DNA of 64,000 nt from Merluccius polli (taxonomy: Eukaryota > Chordata > Actinopteri > Gadiformes > Merlucciidae). The stretch is from positions 525,001 through 589,000 of the forward strand of contig JAOPHQ010006259.1 of NCBI GenBank assembly GCA_030340625.1. Direction: 5' to 3'. The translations under genes were made by a program, and so were the position numbers. Numbering within the stretch: position 1 is the first letter of the stretch; each line of letters starts with the position of its first letter. Shown piece by piece: positions 45,032 to 56,164 of the stretch. The notes beneath the pieces were generated by a model. The model was not told the origin of the DNA and ran no database searches. It saw only the letters and a program-made list of their open reading frames with translations.

Positions 45032-45034
<3 letters not shown>

Positions 45035-45075
<41 letters not shown>

Positions 45076-45087
45076 TGTGTGTGTGTG
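45035..45087. repeat. (GT)n microsatellite
   Basis: A GT tract with one TTT interruption. Confidence 0.95.
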
Positions 45088-46845
45088 GGCGGGCTACTAT
45101 GGGGGACATTTACTGTATGTTTCAAGAAAGTATAATCATTATCATGATGACAACCAGGCTGGAACATTTGACCCCTCGGCCAACCTCCAACACCTTGATT
45201 AGTTCCTGAGGTGGCAAGATAAGGCAAAATAAGTGTCTGACAGGAAATGCATTATTATTTCCTCAGTGACCATGTGGTCCTTCAAAGCTGTTAATGAAAC
45301 AGCAAGATATACTCAAGACATTTTAACCACCTGATGAGTCTACCCATACACCATGTGGGACAGGGTAATCTTCCAGACACCCTCTTCCATGCATTCCTGA
45401 GATGCACCCTCTCCCACATACAATTCAAACGTAGTCGTCCTTACGAGAATGATTAATATTAACTTGAACTGGGAAAAACTCCAAGGAAAAGGAAATGTGA
45501 TGAATTTGCATTAAGTGTTTCCTTTAATCCTATTTGAAACACTAGGATGCCATTCTGTACCTTCCTCTTTGTCTCCCGGCCAGAGTGGAGGTCAACTGAT
45601 AACCCTGTGACTGCCATAAAGTAGACATGGGAAGAGTCACTTACAGACACACTCTTTCCCTATACTCTACTTATGTTTTCATTAATTTAGACATTTAGTT
45701 TATGTTGAACTTTGATAATGTAATAATGCTATGTATGTAGTTAGAGGAATTAAGTGTTTTATCCAAGTATATCTTAAATTGTGCATGTCTTAGAAGTTAC
45801 CATTAATGTGTTTATGCATGAGGTCATTTATTGATTGAGTGATTTTCATTGTGCTCCTCCATGTTGCTACACACATCTTTATGTTGACTCATATTTGGTA
45901 CAGGTACATTTCATTTGTTTGATTTGTTACTTTACTACTTGGAATTTGTTATGTGTAAACTACCTCAAGTCAGTGATTTAATTTGCAGATAATTTCATCT
46001 CATAAGTGTGTGTGTAATTATGCCTGTTTTATATAATTTCAAATAGTAAGGTGACAATTGTTTTTTATGTAAATTCTCTATTATCTGGGGATGTCTGCAG
46101 AAGGAGATTAAGTGTAGTGGTATGTCCAGCTGGCGAAAGGGCCACAGGGGAGGTGCCTAATCTTTAGGTCCAAATAGTAAACAATGCATAGGTTTATGTG
46201 ATTGGTTAGTGCATGTAGGAGAAAACCACAAAGTGAGCAAATATAACATGAAGTCCGAGCCAAGAATATTAGCTCTTTGCAAACCAGCTCAGGCCTTTGG
46301 TATTACTTGTTTACAAGTGATAATAAAAGTCTTGAATCTTCGTCTTTCTCTCTTATTTTGTTAAAGTGTGGTTTATCCATGACACTACTTGTGTTTGTCT
46401 TCGAGTCTGCACCCACATACCAGTATCACACAGTGGATTGTGCCAAGGCACTGTCAGATTAATTTCCAACCTACCGCTCACCACTGATAGTGGGTCCAGA
46501 ATACAGAGGACCTCGTCTTAGAAACACACTGAGCAGCTTTCATTCTCAAAGGACATACACCTGCAGCCAAGAAAGAAACAAAACCCAACAAACGAGGAGA
46601 TAAATAAACAAATAATGCATAAACAAGTGGACCTGGCAGTGGAGCATTAAAGCAGTAAATTAAGTATCAGTATCAACAAGTCCTACAGGGTGGTTTAGTC
46701 CAACCCGGCTCCTAAATGCTTGAGGTGGTAACAAGAGCCCACTTATCTGCTTGCAGTTTTGGTTTGCTTTTTGGAAGCATGCCCCTTACGAAGACAATAC
46801 AGTGAATACATTGTTGGATGTAAAAACATACTCCAAAGTGCTCAT

Positions 46846-47182
46846 TGTGGGGGGCGTGGCGCATCAGCCGCAAGGGGGAGCTGGAGGCGCTCGGGAGAGC
46901 CGCGCCAGGTGAGAGTGATTGGCACACCTGTGGTTCATTAGCTAATCACTCTCTCCCTTTTAACACAGCAGCGTGGTAGACCCGGAGGACCCGGGAGACC
47001 GGACCGGTACACACGGGTTCCCGCGGAGCCGGAGCCGGGCCCGCGGCGACATTGTGCGCGACTGTGTGTGCGTATCGATATATATTGTGTGGTGTACTCA
47101 CGGTAAATAAAAACGTGAGTAAAACCCGGCTTAGCGAGTCCTCCTTGTGTAAGAACCCCCGGTGGCATACGACTACGCCACA
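46846..47182 (-). mobile_element. Solo LTR with perfect 5-bp target duplication
   Basis: The 337-bp segment starts TGTGGGGGGCGTGG and ends ACTACGCCACA, giving TG...CA ends with TGTGG/CCACA inverted tips. It is flanked by CTCAT on both sides (46,841-46,845 and 47,183-47,187). AATAAA at about 47,105 on the plus strand and a GC-rich leader suggest plus-strand transcription, although orientation cannot be proven without internal sequence. No pol or gag adjoins, so it is the product of LTR-LTR recombination. A vertebrate Gypsy or endogenous-retrovirus origin is possible; I cannot choose between them. Confidence 0.85.
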
Positions 47183-47244
47183 CTCATAATAATTAGAATT
47201 AAGTAGAATTTGTAATATATTTTGGTAAGATGATTGCAATCATA

Positions 47245-47442
47245 TTATGTAAGGGATAATCCACGACGAGGTGTGCATGTATCGGAAAAATAATGCAATG
47301 ACAGTTGTTAACATTTTGTATAGCGAATTAATGTTTAGACCGGTGATGAGGCTGCTTGCGTCATGGCCGTGCATGTTATCTAAAAATAATGCACACCTCC
47401 CCAGCCAATCAGAATCGAGTATTCACCCTGGCCATGGTATAA
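47245..47442 (-). mobile_element. Compact MITE, satellite-free relative of 54,779-56,164
   Basis: The sequence from TTATGTAAGGGATAATCC to CCATGGTATAA is the reverse complement of both ends of the element at 54,779-56,164. It shares CACGACGAGGTGTGCATGTA and CCAATCAGAATCGAGTATTC but contains no 52-bp repeat. ATA flanks both sides and may be a 3-bp duplication. It has no coding capacity. Confidence 0.8.
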
Positions 47443-47469
47443 ATATATATAAAGTATTGTTATTGCCAC

Positions 47470-47488
47470 CATCACCACCACCACCACC

Positions 47489-47525
<37 letters not shown>
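47470..47525. repeat. (CCA)n(AGT)n trinucleotide repeat
   Basis: About six CCA/ACC units pass into about 12 AGT units. Confidence 0.95.
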
Positions 47526-47599
47526 TATCATATTGAAACATTGCAATGATTGTTAATTTTTTGGTGCATTATGCCGAGTATGTAACGATGCCCCAACCT

Positions 47600-47830
47600 C
47601 AGTCATTTCCTTTGTGTGGTTAGTGTAAGTTTGTCACCTGTGTTAATTAGTCATTCTGTTCACCTGTGTTCCATGCATTTAAGTTCCCTAGTTCCTGCCC
47701 CAGTTTGTCGGTTCCTTGTTTGTTGTAGGTTTGTTGCGGGCGGCCTGGTTTCACAAAGTAAAGCTTACTTTTGCACCTCCCCTGAGTCTGATCGCTGCAT
47801 TCGGGTTCACGTTCCTGCGTAAGCCGTGAA
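47600..47830 (+). repeat. LTR-like retroelement fragment
   Basis: CACCTGTGTTCCATGCATTT through GAGTCTGATCGCTGCATTCG and CGTAAGCCGTGA resembles terminal sequence of fish LTR retrotransposons. TG...CA ends with target duplication could not be found. Confidence 0.4.
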
Positions 47831-47834
47831 AAAT

Positions 47835-48510
47835 TGTTCTGTTTTACAGTCCATCTCCCGTCTTGGTTGTGGCCAGCATATTATTAGCATTCATTAAGGT
47901 GCAGAGGCAGGAATGTTCACCAGATCATTGCTACAGAATGTAACTCATTAACACCGCGTCGATGATAAAGGCTACATTTGGAGGTGCTGAAAAGCAATTT
48001 AGATTAAATGGCTGCCATGTCTTTGATTCTATCTGTGGCAGGCGGAGAGAAGTGAACCAGTTGATATTAATAGAAGGAGGTCTAGATGAAGTCACCGAGA
48101 TATGGAGATGGTATATTGAAAAACCGAGAAGACTTCCAATCGGAGCTTATTGTTGAAATATGTTTCTACCTCAGAAGCGGTAATATTATGAAGTTACCGA
48201 GTAACAGCACACATGATATTACAACTTATTAACCAGGCTGATATAAATCAGAATATAATGAATATAAATATAAACTAGGCCCTCATATTGGCCAGTAGCT
48301 GTAATTAACATCGATAAGGATTTACTATGGAATTTATGGCAAGACCATATGGATAAAAGGAGCAAAGTACAAGTAAAACTATATTTTCTGTTTGCGTGTG
48401 TGCATGTGTGAACTAAAATAAAAGTGTCTTGAATCAAGAAAATTATTATTTATGAGAAACATAGCAATAATATGCAGGTTGAAATGCAACAATAAAGAAA
48501 CACCAAAGCC
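47835..48510. other. Non-genic AT-rich stretch
   Basis: No gene or repeat is recognised. Confidence 0.45.
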
Positions 48511-48639
48511 TTGAGCTTATTAAAGGGTCAACTTTTCAACTTTTTCCACCCTAGCATTTCCAAGTGGTATTATTTTTGCGCCGCTGTCGAAAAGACAAAC
48601 CGGATCGCTTTCCGTTTCCTCAGAGCCTAGCGACCACAA

Positions 48640-48776
48640 ACACCCAAGTGGGTGCTACACTCTGGTAGCGGATGAGGTGTCATATCTCCCCCACACACAC
48701 ACACACACACTATGTAAGCGCTTTGAGTGACCTCCAATAAAGCGCTATATAAATCCAATCAATTATTATTATTAAA
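48640..48776 (+). repeat. LINE2-type retrotransposon 3' tail
   Basis: GGTGCTACACTCTGGTAGCG, then (AC)n, then GTAAGCGCTTTGAGTG, then AAAGCGCTATATAAATCCAA followed by (ATT)n. This is the 3' UTR and stem-loop of fish LINE2/UnaL2-type elements and the SINEs that borrow it. The body is absent, so the copy is 5'-truncated. Confidence 0.75.
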
Positions 48777-49211
48777 CAACACAAGACGCACATTTGTTTG
48801 GAAATCTCCGCGAAAGAAACGATCAACAATTTGGAAATAATAAAGAAAGAAGCATGTTCACTAAGGAGGTAAAGTGAAATTGGCATCATTTTATTTGGGA
48901 ACAGGCAAAAGCTATTGTAATGATGTGCATTGCATAGTAATACCATAGTTTGAGTATTGCTTCGCACAAAGAAGTATCGGCAGCAGGGGTTGGCATCGGG
49001 GTGGAGGGGGGAGTAGAAGAAAACATTAGGAGGAAAACCAAAGTATGTGCCGAGAAAAGCGAACTGGGTTGGTAGCCAGACTGGATCGCCTGGCGAGTCG
49101 CGACATGAGGTTTATTCAGGCAGTTTACTCAATGCAAAAACGTAGCACGCAGACATAAGTAGTGACATCAGATTGGCTTTACTTCGGTTGTTCCACCGTC
49201 TGCCATTTCCA

Positions 49212-49460
49212 CTACTGGGCATAGGCGTAGATTACGGGGGGGACAGGGGGGACATGTCCCCACCACTATTTATGATTTGAATTTTGTCTCCACCACTTTT
49301 AAAAATGTGCAAACCAATTGCGACCGAAAAAATCCCCACATACTCCAAACCAAACCAAAACCGTCAAGTCTAAATCATGCGATGGCCCCCCCCCCCCCCC
49401 CCCAAGTCCAGCCCTGGTCCCCACCACTTCTAAAACCAAACTGACGCCCTTGCTACTGGG
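49212..49460. mobile_element. hAT-type MITE with perfect 8-bp target duplication
   Basis: CTACTGGG at 49,212-49,219 and 49,453-49,460 flanks a 233-bp element that begins CATAGGCGTAGATTACGG and ends ACTGACGCCCTTG. The ends are imperfect inverted repeats (CA..GGCGT). The interior carries GGGGACATGTCCCCACCAC and a C18 run (49,386-49,403). The 8-bp duplication is the hAT signature. Confidence 0.85.
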
Positions 49461-49464
49461 GATA

Positions 49465-50985
49465 GCTAATGGTGATAACTACCGATAGCTACAGGGGTAA
49501 ACAAAAGCGCTATCCCTCCTGGTTGTGCGCAATGGTTGACGCGTTTTCTTTGTGCCGTAAAGTGAGCCTTATTTTTTCCCGGGACATCGTACCCGGTGGC
49601 AGACAGAGCTGCATAGTGAAAGCGAGGCTTATAGGGAAGCTAGGGGAACCAATCTAAACGCTGATGGTGTCATTATTCTGTAGCCATTACACTGTGCAAT
49701 CAACATCTACCTCATATTGATACGTTAAAGCAAAAAAGCTGTCTACAGCACCTTTAAGTACCACATTATGTTTTCCAGTAAGTTTACTTTTACTTCACTT
49801 CCACCTGGAACCTCCCCCACCCCCCACACACATACACATTCACCCCCCCCCCCCCCACACACACACACACACACACATACTGGTGCTGCCATCGTCAGCA
49901 ACAATGACTGTAGTAACCTCTTCCCTAACTATGATCGGCTTGCTAGTAGGGAGGTGCCTATAGTATTTTCCCTTTGAGAAATATGTCCCTTAAATGTACC
50001 TTGCTGACAAATGCATCAACACCCACTGTCGTTGACACTACTTGAAGAGGTCACCTTTAGGGGCCTCTCTACGGTGAGTTAAACACATATCTAGCATAGC
50101 TTACTTACAGTATTTATCTAGCATATTGCCCTAATTAACCCCAAAAGCTAGATGTATATAGTCTGAAAGGGGGGACACAATTGACCCCAACATAGACATG
50201 GTCGTTTATTTTTGCCATATAAAAAAATCCCTAAAGCATACGGTGCCTGCACAAATGAAATTGACATTATCTCCGGAAGGCATTTGCATGACACACACAC
50301 ACACACACATATCTTGTGCACCCTGCTCCATCTTGACGGGAGGTGAGATGAAAATGACCCCAATGAGGCTGATGGAGCAGCTAATGGACCTGAATATTAG
50401 CCTCATCCAGACTTTTATCTCCAGCCACTAAAAACTGCGTGGGAACCATTGCATGATGCTATATGGTGGAGCTACTCTAGCCTACACACACCTTGTGCTA
50501 TACATAGATCTCCTTTAATAACCCCCCCCCCCCCCCCCCATCATAATTATCATAAAAAACTATGCAATGCTATGTTAATGCCAGTATGCTACCTGTTTCG
50601 GTTTTACAACACGAATACATACTGATAACCTGCAGAAGGTGTTTCCCACTTGAAACAACACTTTGGATATGGATTTCTGAATTACTACAGAATGGTAGCA
50701 CAGACATATCCACCGGCAATCATGACACCTAAATGAGACTTGACAGGATTGCCTTAATGGAATGAAGGGAATTGATTTATATAATTTGCTTTGGCAGTTT
50801 GGCTTTGTTTCTTGCTCTCACTTTTTTGCCAACTTGAAAGAGTGCGCCAAGCCTACGCCACTCTTGATCAACACTCAAATGGCCTTAATGCACGCAGAGT
50901 GGTGTGCACAATGCACGTCAAACCATGACACCAATGCGGAAAGAATAACGGAGACAGACAAAGTAGGTAATTCTGATGTGTGTTA
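49465..50985. other. Non-genic stretch with C-runs and AC repeats
   Basis: C-runs at about 49,843-49,856 and 50,522-50,539, (AC)n at 49,857-49,876 and 50,290-50,309. CAGCACCTTTAAGTA at 49,746 resembles the end of a small fish MITE (inverse of TTTAAAGGTGCTGTA at 39,497). No gene. Confidence 0.45.
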
Positions 50986-50986
50986 A

Positions 50987-50988
<2 letters not shown>

Positions 50989-51035
<47 letters not shown>

Positions 51036-51060
51036 CCACACACACACATTATTTATATAC

Positions 51061-51121
<61 letters not shown>
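50989..51121. repeat. (AT)n / (AC)n / (AT)n cluster
   Basis: (AT)n at 50,989-51,030, a short AC patch, then (AT)n at 51,064-51,121. Confidence 0.95.
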
Positions 51122-51125
<4 letters not shown>

Positions 51126-51129
51126 GAAT

Positions 51130-53145
51130 TAATTACATAATTACACTAATGTGGGATGGATTAGAGGAGATAGCCACTGAGAAGATAATATAATCTATCC
51201 ATAGTTTGTTTTTTGTGATTTTGTTTTGTATAATGAGAGGTGGGAGACGAAGACAACAAGAGAGATAATCAAAATGAAACCAATTTGCGCCTGTCAGTGG
51301 CAACAAGGACAAGGAATCGAAGGGAAAAAATATCAAACACCAAGGGAGAAACAAACACTTCCCCCGTTTCTGAAATGGCAGTTTAATTTGGCTGCTCCTC
51401 TGTGATTGGAATAGCGTGAGCCATGCTTGACATCGTTAAAACAAAATTAATAAATACACACACACATGGTGGACACCAGCAAAATATAGAGACGTTGAGT
51501 TGTCTATCAGTCTATCGCACATGCTTTAACAGAAGGAATAGCAAAGCGCATTAAAACAGAGTAGATAGGAGAGTGAGGGAATGGAGCAGACAGTGGGGGA
51601 AAGGGGTCCGACTGGGGACGGCGCGGGGCGGCTGAAGGATTAACAGAGGCAGAGCTCTGATGCGACCGGGGCACGCTCACGGCTTAACCTGTCCTCGGAA
51701 ACGCGCCTCAAATGAGCTCGCTGGGGAGAACAAAAAGAAAACCTCCCCAAGTCTTCTTCAGCCGAGACACACCGCAGCAGAAACTTTCCCCGACAGTGAA
51801 CACACATGACACTGACTGAATGGTCAAGAAGCTCGGGGCGCGCCATCCGTCATTGGTGATGCCGGAGATGGCAAGCGCATGATTGCGCGGCTCACTCAGA
51901 GAGACGGGATGGCAAATTAACAGCGCTGCTATCTATTAAATCTTGACACATTTCTTAACTAGAGCTGACATGCTGTGAGGGGAGGAGAAGAGAGGAAAGT
52001 TTGATGATCGCCCCCCCAAAAATAAAATGAAAATAAATAGCCCTAAGATCTCTCCAGTCCCATGAAAGTAATTGGAGGAGGCCCTTTAATTTGCATAAAC
52101 AATCAGTTAGAGGCATAGCACTGTCTATATTTTTCCTATATTTTTCCTTCTTCATATTTCCAACTCGCAACTGTGTTCTAGTTATTTTCCGTGCCCCCGG
52201 GGCCCTTAGCCACAGTGTAGTAACATGAGCTCACAAATGAGAGGGCCTAACAAGACTGGCGTGCAACGTTGTTAGTCGGCCAAGGGGGATGCGCGAACCG
52301 AGCCCGCCACATCCAAAAGAGAAAAGAAAAAAATGAAAAAAGGCAAATGCAAGTGCTTGAACATAAAAGTACTGGCGGAGTTGAAAATCCAGGTTGTCAA
52401 GACATTCCAACCTTCACCATTGTGTCCTAATTCATTTGCCATGGACTGGCATTTAAAAAAGGAGCCTTCACCGATTAGAGAGAGAGAGATCTTTGTGACT
52501 CACTGTCTTCAAAATGAGGCCAGAAGAAAATAGCAAAAAAAACGTACACGCACACACACACGCACGCACAGTGAAAACTCATTAGGGTGACTGAAAAGAC
52601 ATGCAAGTGTTTTGCACAGCAGAGAGCAAACTGGCATGTTGGAGGTGCAGTGCAGGAGGACAATGACAGATCTATGACGGGAAGCTCATTGCCTGAAATG
52701 GAGACCGGCAGCATGGGGGAGCAGTTTTGAGTGCAACCAAAAAAATAAATATTAATAATAATACAGTTTTGGATGCCCTCCTTCCATTTCCAAGCAGCCA
52801 GCAGATGGAGGATGGATGGTGCACACACACACACACACACACACATATGATTGATTGGCACAGATCTCAGATAAGGGCTATACTTGGCACCAAGTGTTGG
52901 CTGCCAGTGATGAGGCAATCAAGGCATTCGCCCTGCGGTGGATATACGAAATGCTTTGGCATAATTTGGGCACTCAATTGACTGAGGATGATAAAAAATC
53001 GCGGAAGGGGCCAAACGGTTGGCTTTATTTATTGCCGCGAATGTGAACGCCACTCGTCACAAATGTTTTTTAGGAAATTGACATGATCGCCTGCTGCTCA
53101 AGTCATTCTAATAGTCTCTGTTCGTTTGATTGTGTGCATAACTTC
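51130..53145. other. Unique-looking stretch, candidate regulatory DNA
   Basis: The part about 51,590-52,300 is relatively GC- and CpG-rich and non-repetitive, and 52,860-53,130 is non-repetitive as well. Short (AC)n at 52,548-52,569 and 52,822-52,845. I see no exon I can support. Confidence 0.35.
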
Positions 53146-53172
53146 TAATAATAATAATAATAATAATAATAA
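53146..53172. repeat. (AAT)n microsatellite
   Basis: About nine AAT/ATA units. Confidence 0.9.
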
Positions 53173-53302
53173 AATACATTAACAACATCAGTTGTCCCCA
53201 GGAAAGTTGTCGTTGCACTATGTAGGTCTAATGCCAAAAACTCAAACCAAAAACATCTTCAATGATGATTTTTTCCATTGTTCTAATTGTTTTTGCATGC
53301 GT

Positions 53303-53303
<1 letters not shown>

Positions 53304-53333
<30 letters not shown>
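53304..53333. repeat. (AC)n microsatellite
   Basis: A pure AC tract of about 15 copies. Confidence 0.95.
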
Positions 53334-53335
<2 letters not shown>

Positions 53336-53722
53336 AAATGTGAATAAAAGTTATGTGAGGAGACTGATGCAAGGACCAGTCATTCCTCTTAGTGAAAATG
53401 AACCCAGTCAACTCAATTGTACTTCTTTATGAGAAGTATAATTGAAAGTTCAATTGTAATATGGCTTCTCTTGGTAGGACCCGCATACAATATTGAAATC
53501 ATTAATTGCTTTTAGGCCACATAGGTCTTTGTTAAAAAAAAGAGATGCACAAGGACACGAAGACTTTCTCAACAGAATAACAATAAAGAATGAAAGGGAT
53601 ACAGAGAGGGGAACCAAGTACCCCTCTCTGTATCTGTCCCTCCACAATAGGCCCTTTTCACAGAGGTGCCATCGTAACAGGTGTTGCTCATAACAGGTCT
53701 GCTACTACTATGTTTCAGGGAC

Positions 53723-53860
53723 CAGTTGCACCAGCTTTGCTTAAGTTCAAACGTAGTCTAGTTATAATGTAGGTGTTTACTAAGTCAGGGCATACACATT
53801 ACTAAATCAAAACGAGTTGCACCACACAAACTAGTTCTTAAAGGGAAGGTCCATCGATTT
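53723..53860. repeat. R2 repeat fragment with CAGTTGCACC end
   Basis: CAGTTGCACCAGCTTTGC and then GTCTAGTTATAATG and CACATTACTAAATCA are shared with 58,285-58,370, and CAGTTGCACC is the inverse of the GGTGCAACTG at 57,589-57,598 and 61,328-61,337. This is probably the terminal piece of a dispersed DNA element. Confidence 0.5.
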
Positions 53861-54153
53861 TCGATATTTTAATGGTCTCCAAGTTTCCTAACAAAAGCCT
53901 ACAAATAAAAAAAAACAACTGCTCATAAACGCCTTCTGTGTTCACTATACAGCTATTTTCATTCCCTGGACTGTACCGGTAATTGGCTTTTTACAGGGAC
54001 TTCCGTTTTTTTTTTTTTTTTTTAACTAAAAGCGCTGTCTCAGCGCCCTGAGCCCTCCCCTCCCAGCAAAATCACCCTGGCCAATCAGCTTGGAGTTTGG
54101 CTCCGTAAGATTCAGTTGCTTTCTTAGCCTGAAGAGCTACAGAAGATTTTACA

Positions 54154-54333
54154 ATGGCTGGTAGCAATCAACACCAATCTACAGATCAAATGAGGATTAA
54201 CTTCAGCCAAGTCTTACTGAGTGTTAGGAATGCCAGATATTTATTTGAGCTAGAATACACCCAAGAGGAAATCTTACAGTGGAGATGGCAGCAGGAAAAT
54301 ATGCAACAGCGTGTTCAGAGTCCTGCCATTTAG
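54154..54333 (+). pseudogene. Short frame with LFELEYTQEEI motif, probably transposon leader
   Basis: ATG 54,154 opens 59 codons to TAG 54,331-54,333. The first part (MAGSNQHQSTDQMRINFSQ) is unremarkable. Then LFELEYTQEEILQW resembles the PYxFEPEYTxEEL start of small fish proteins often annotated as P2X7-intracellular-domain-like, as does the frame at 20,532. It sits inside the 53.6-56.6 kb repeat mosaic directly upstream of repeat R1. No further domain follows, so it is a first exon or relic at most. Confidence 0.3.
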
Positions 54334-54778
54334 TGTCTCTGATTTAAGTAACAAAGTATCGCTGCATGGACAAATAGTTTTACAGCTATGTTTATAAATG
54401 CAGTATTTCCATTACTAAACCACTTTTTTTTAGAGTTTACTCGTGTACTTTCAGCTCAATTAATGAATAAAGTAGCAATGCTTGTATACATGCAGCACGG
54501 AAGTTTGCAAATAGGTTTATGGCGATGTTATTTATGTAGTATTGCTGTTACCAAACTACCATTTTTAGAGTTTACTCATGTAGTATTAGTGAAACCGAAC
54601 CACCGCAGGCTTACAAAGATTACGGTCTGGCATTTATACCGTGAGGATTACAATGTCTGCAGGCAGCTACAGAAGACGGTACAGACCAGTCCATGATACG
54701 ATACACCCTACCAGCTGATGTGGAAGCAGGACCTGGCACAATCTGTTATCAACTGTTACAAACCATGGATATATTGTA

Positions 54779-56164
54779 TTATACCATGACCCGGGTGAAC
54801 ACTCGATTCTGATTGGCTGGAGAGGTGTTGATTATTTTTCGATAACTGCACAGCTATGACGTGATCGTAACAAAAGCAGTCTTATCACCGGCCTAACAAT
54901 GAATGTGCTAAATTAAACGTTAATAACTCAACTTGGACCGGATTCGGATGAGACTATGTTTGGAAAGCTTCCCTGTTGCCATGTCGTTACTAAGGTCGTC
55001 TCTATTTACTGGAGTAATAAGGTAACGTTGCCATGTCGTTACTAAGATCGTCTCTATTTACTGGAGTAATAAGGTAACGTTGCCATGTCGTTACTAAGAT
55101 CGTCTCTATTTACTGGAGTAATAAGGTAACGTTGCCATGTCATTACTAAGATCGTCTCTATTTACTGGAGTAATAAGGTAACGTTGCCATGTCGTTACTA
55201 AGATCATCTCTATTTACTGGAGTAATAAAGTAACGTTGCCATGTTCTTACTAAGATCGTCTCTATTTACTGGAGTAATAAGGTAACGTTGCCATGTCGTT
55301 ACTAAGATCGTCTCTATTTACTGGAGTAATAAGGTAACGTTGCCATGTCATTACTAAGATCGTCTCTATTTACTGGAGTAATAAGGTAACGTTGCCATGT
55401 CGTTACTAAGATCGTCTCTATTTACTGGAGTAATAAAGTAACGTTGCCATGTTCTTACTAAGGTCGTCTCTATTTACTGGAGTAATAAGGTAACGTTGCC
55501 ATGTCGTTACTAAGATCGTCTCTATTTACTGGAGTAATAAGGTAACGTTGCCATGTCATTACTAAGGTCGTCTCTATTTACTGGAGTAATAAGGTAACGT
55601 TGCCATGTCGTTACTAAGATCGTCTCTATTTACTGGAGTAATAAGGTAACGTTGCCATGTCGTTACTAAGATCGTCTCTATTTACTGGAGTAATAAGGTA
55701 ACGTTGCCATGTCGTTACTAAGATCGTCTCTATTTACTGGAGTAATAAGGTAACGTTGCCATGTCGTTACTAAGATCGTCTCTATTTACTGGAGTAATAA
55801 GGTAACGTTGCCATGTCATTACTAAGATCGTCTCTATTTACTGGAGTAATAAGGTAACGTTGCCATGTCGTTACTAAGATCGTCTCTATTTACTGGAGTA
55901 ATAAAGTAACGTTGCCATGTTCTTACTAAGGTCGTCTCTATTTACTGGAGTAATAAGGTAACGTTGCCATGTCGTTACTAAGATCGTCTCTATTTACTGG
56001 AGTAATAAGGTAACGTTGCCATGTCGTTACTAAGATCGTCTCTATTTACTGGAGTAAAAAGGTAACGTAGGCCAGGTCGTTCGTGGAGGTAACCTCATAG
56101 CCCCACGTGTCGTGCATTATTTTTTGATACATGCACACCTCGTCGTGGATTATCCCTTACATAA
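54779..56164 (+). mobile_element. MITE carrying an expanded minisatellite
   Basis: The ends TTATACCATGACCCGGGTGA and GATTATCCCTTACATAA, and about 290 bp of non-satellite sequence, match the 198-bp element at 47,245-47,442 in reverse orientation. The interior holds a 1,092-bp array of 52-bp units. The empty site is given by R1 copy 1. A target duplication could not be resolved: the flanks are GTA and TGC. Confidence 0.8.
54975..56066 (+). repeat. 52-bp minisatellite, exactly 21 units, with 208-bp higher-order pattern
   Basis: Units start GTTGCCATGTCGTTACTAAG and repeat every 52 bp with no indels for 1,092 bp. Variants at four sites recur in register: CATTAC for CGTTAC in units 4, 8, 12 and 17; AAAGTAAC for AAGGTAAC in units 5, 9 and 18; GTTCTTAC in units 6, 10 and 19. 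The order CAT, AAAG, TTCT, standard repeats as a four-unit block (units 4-7, 8-11, 17-20). 52 is not a multiple of three, so the array is not coding. Confidence 0.95.

Larger units (their letters stand above)
42885..46840. other. Non-genic stretch with microsatellites
   Basis: Long single-copy-looking DNA interrupted only by the microsatellites listed separately. The segment 45,110-45,290 is unique and evenly composed. No coding exon or RNA gene is visible. Confidence 0.45.

Noticed and set aside
54975..56066. CRISPR-like array of regular repeats
   Set aside because: The 52-bp units are contiguous with no unique spacers, in a vertebrate genome; it is a minisatellite.
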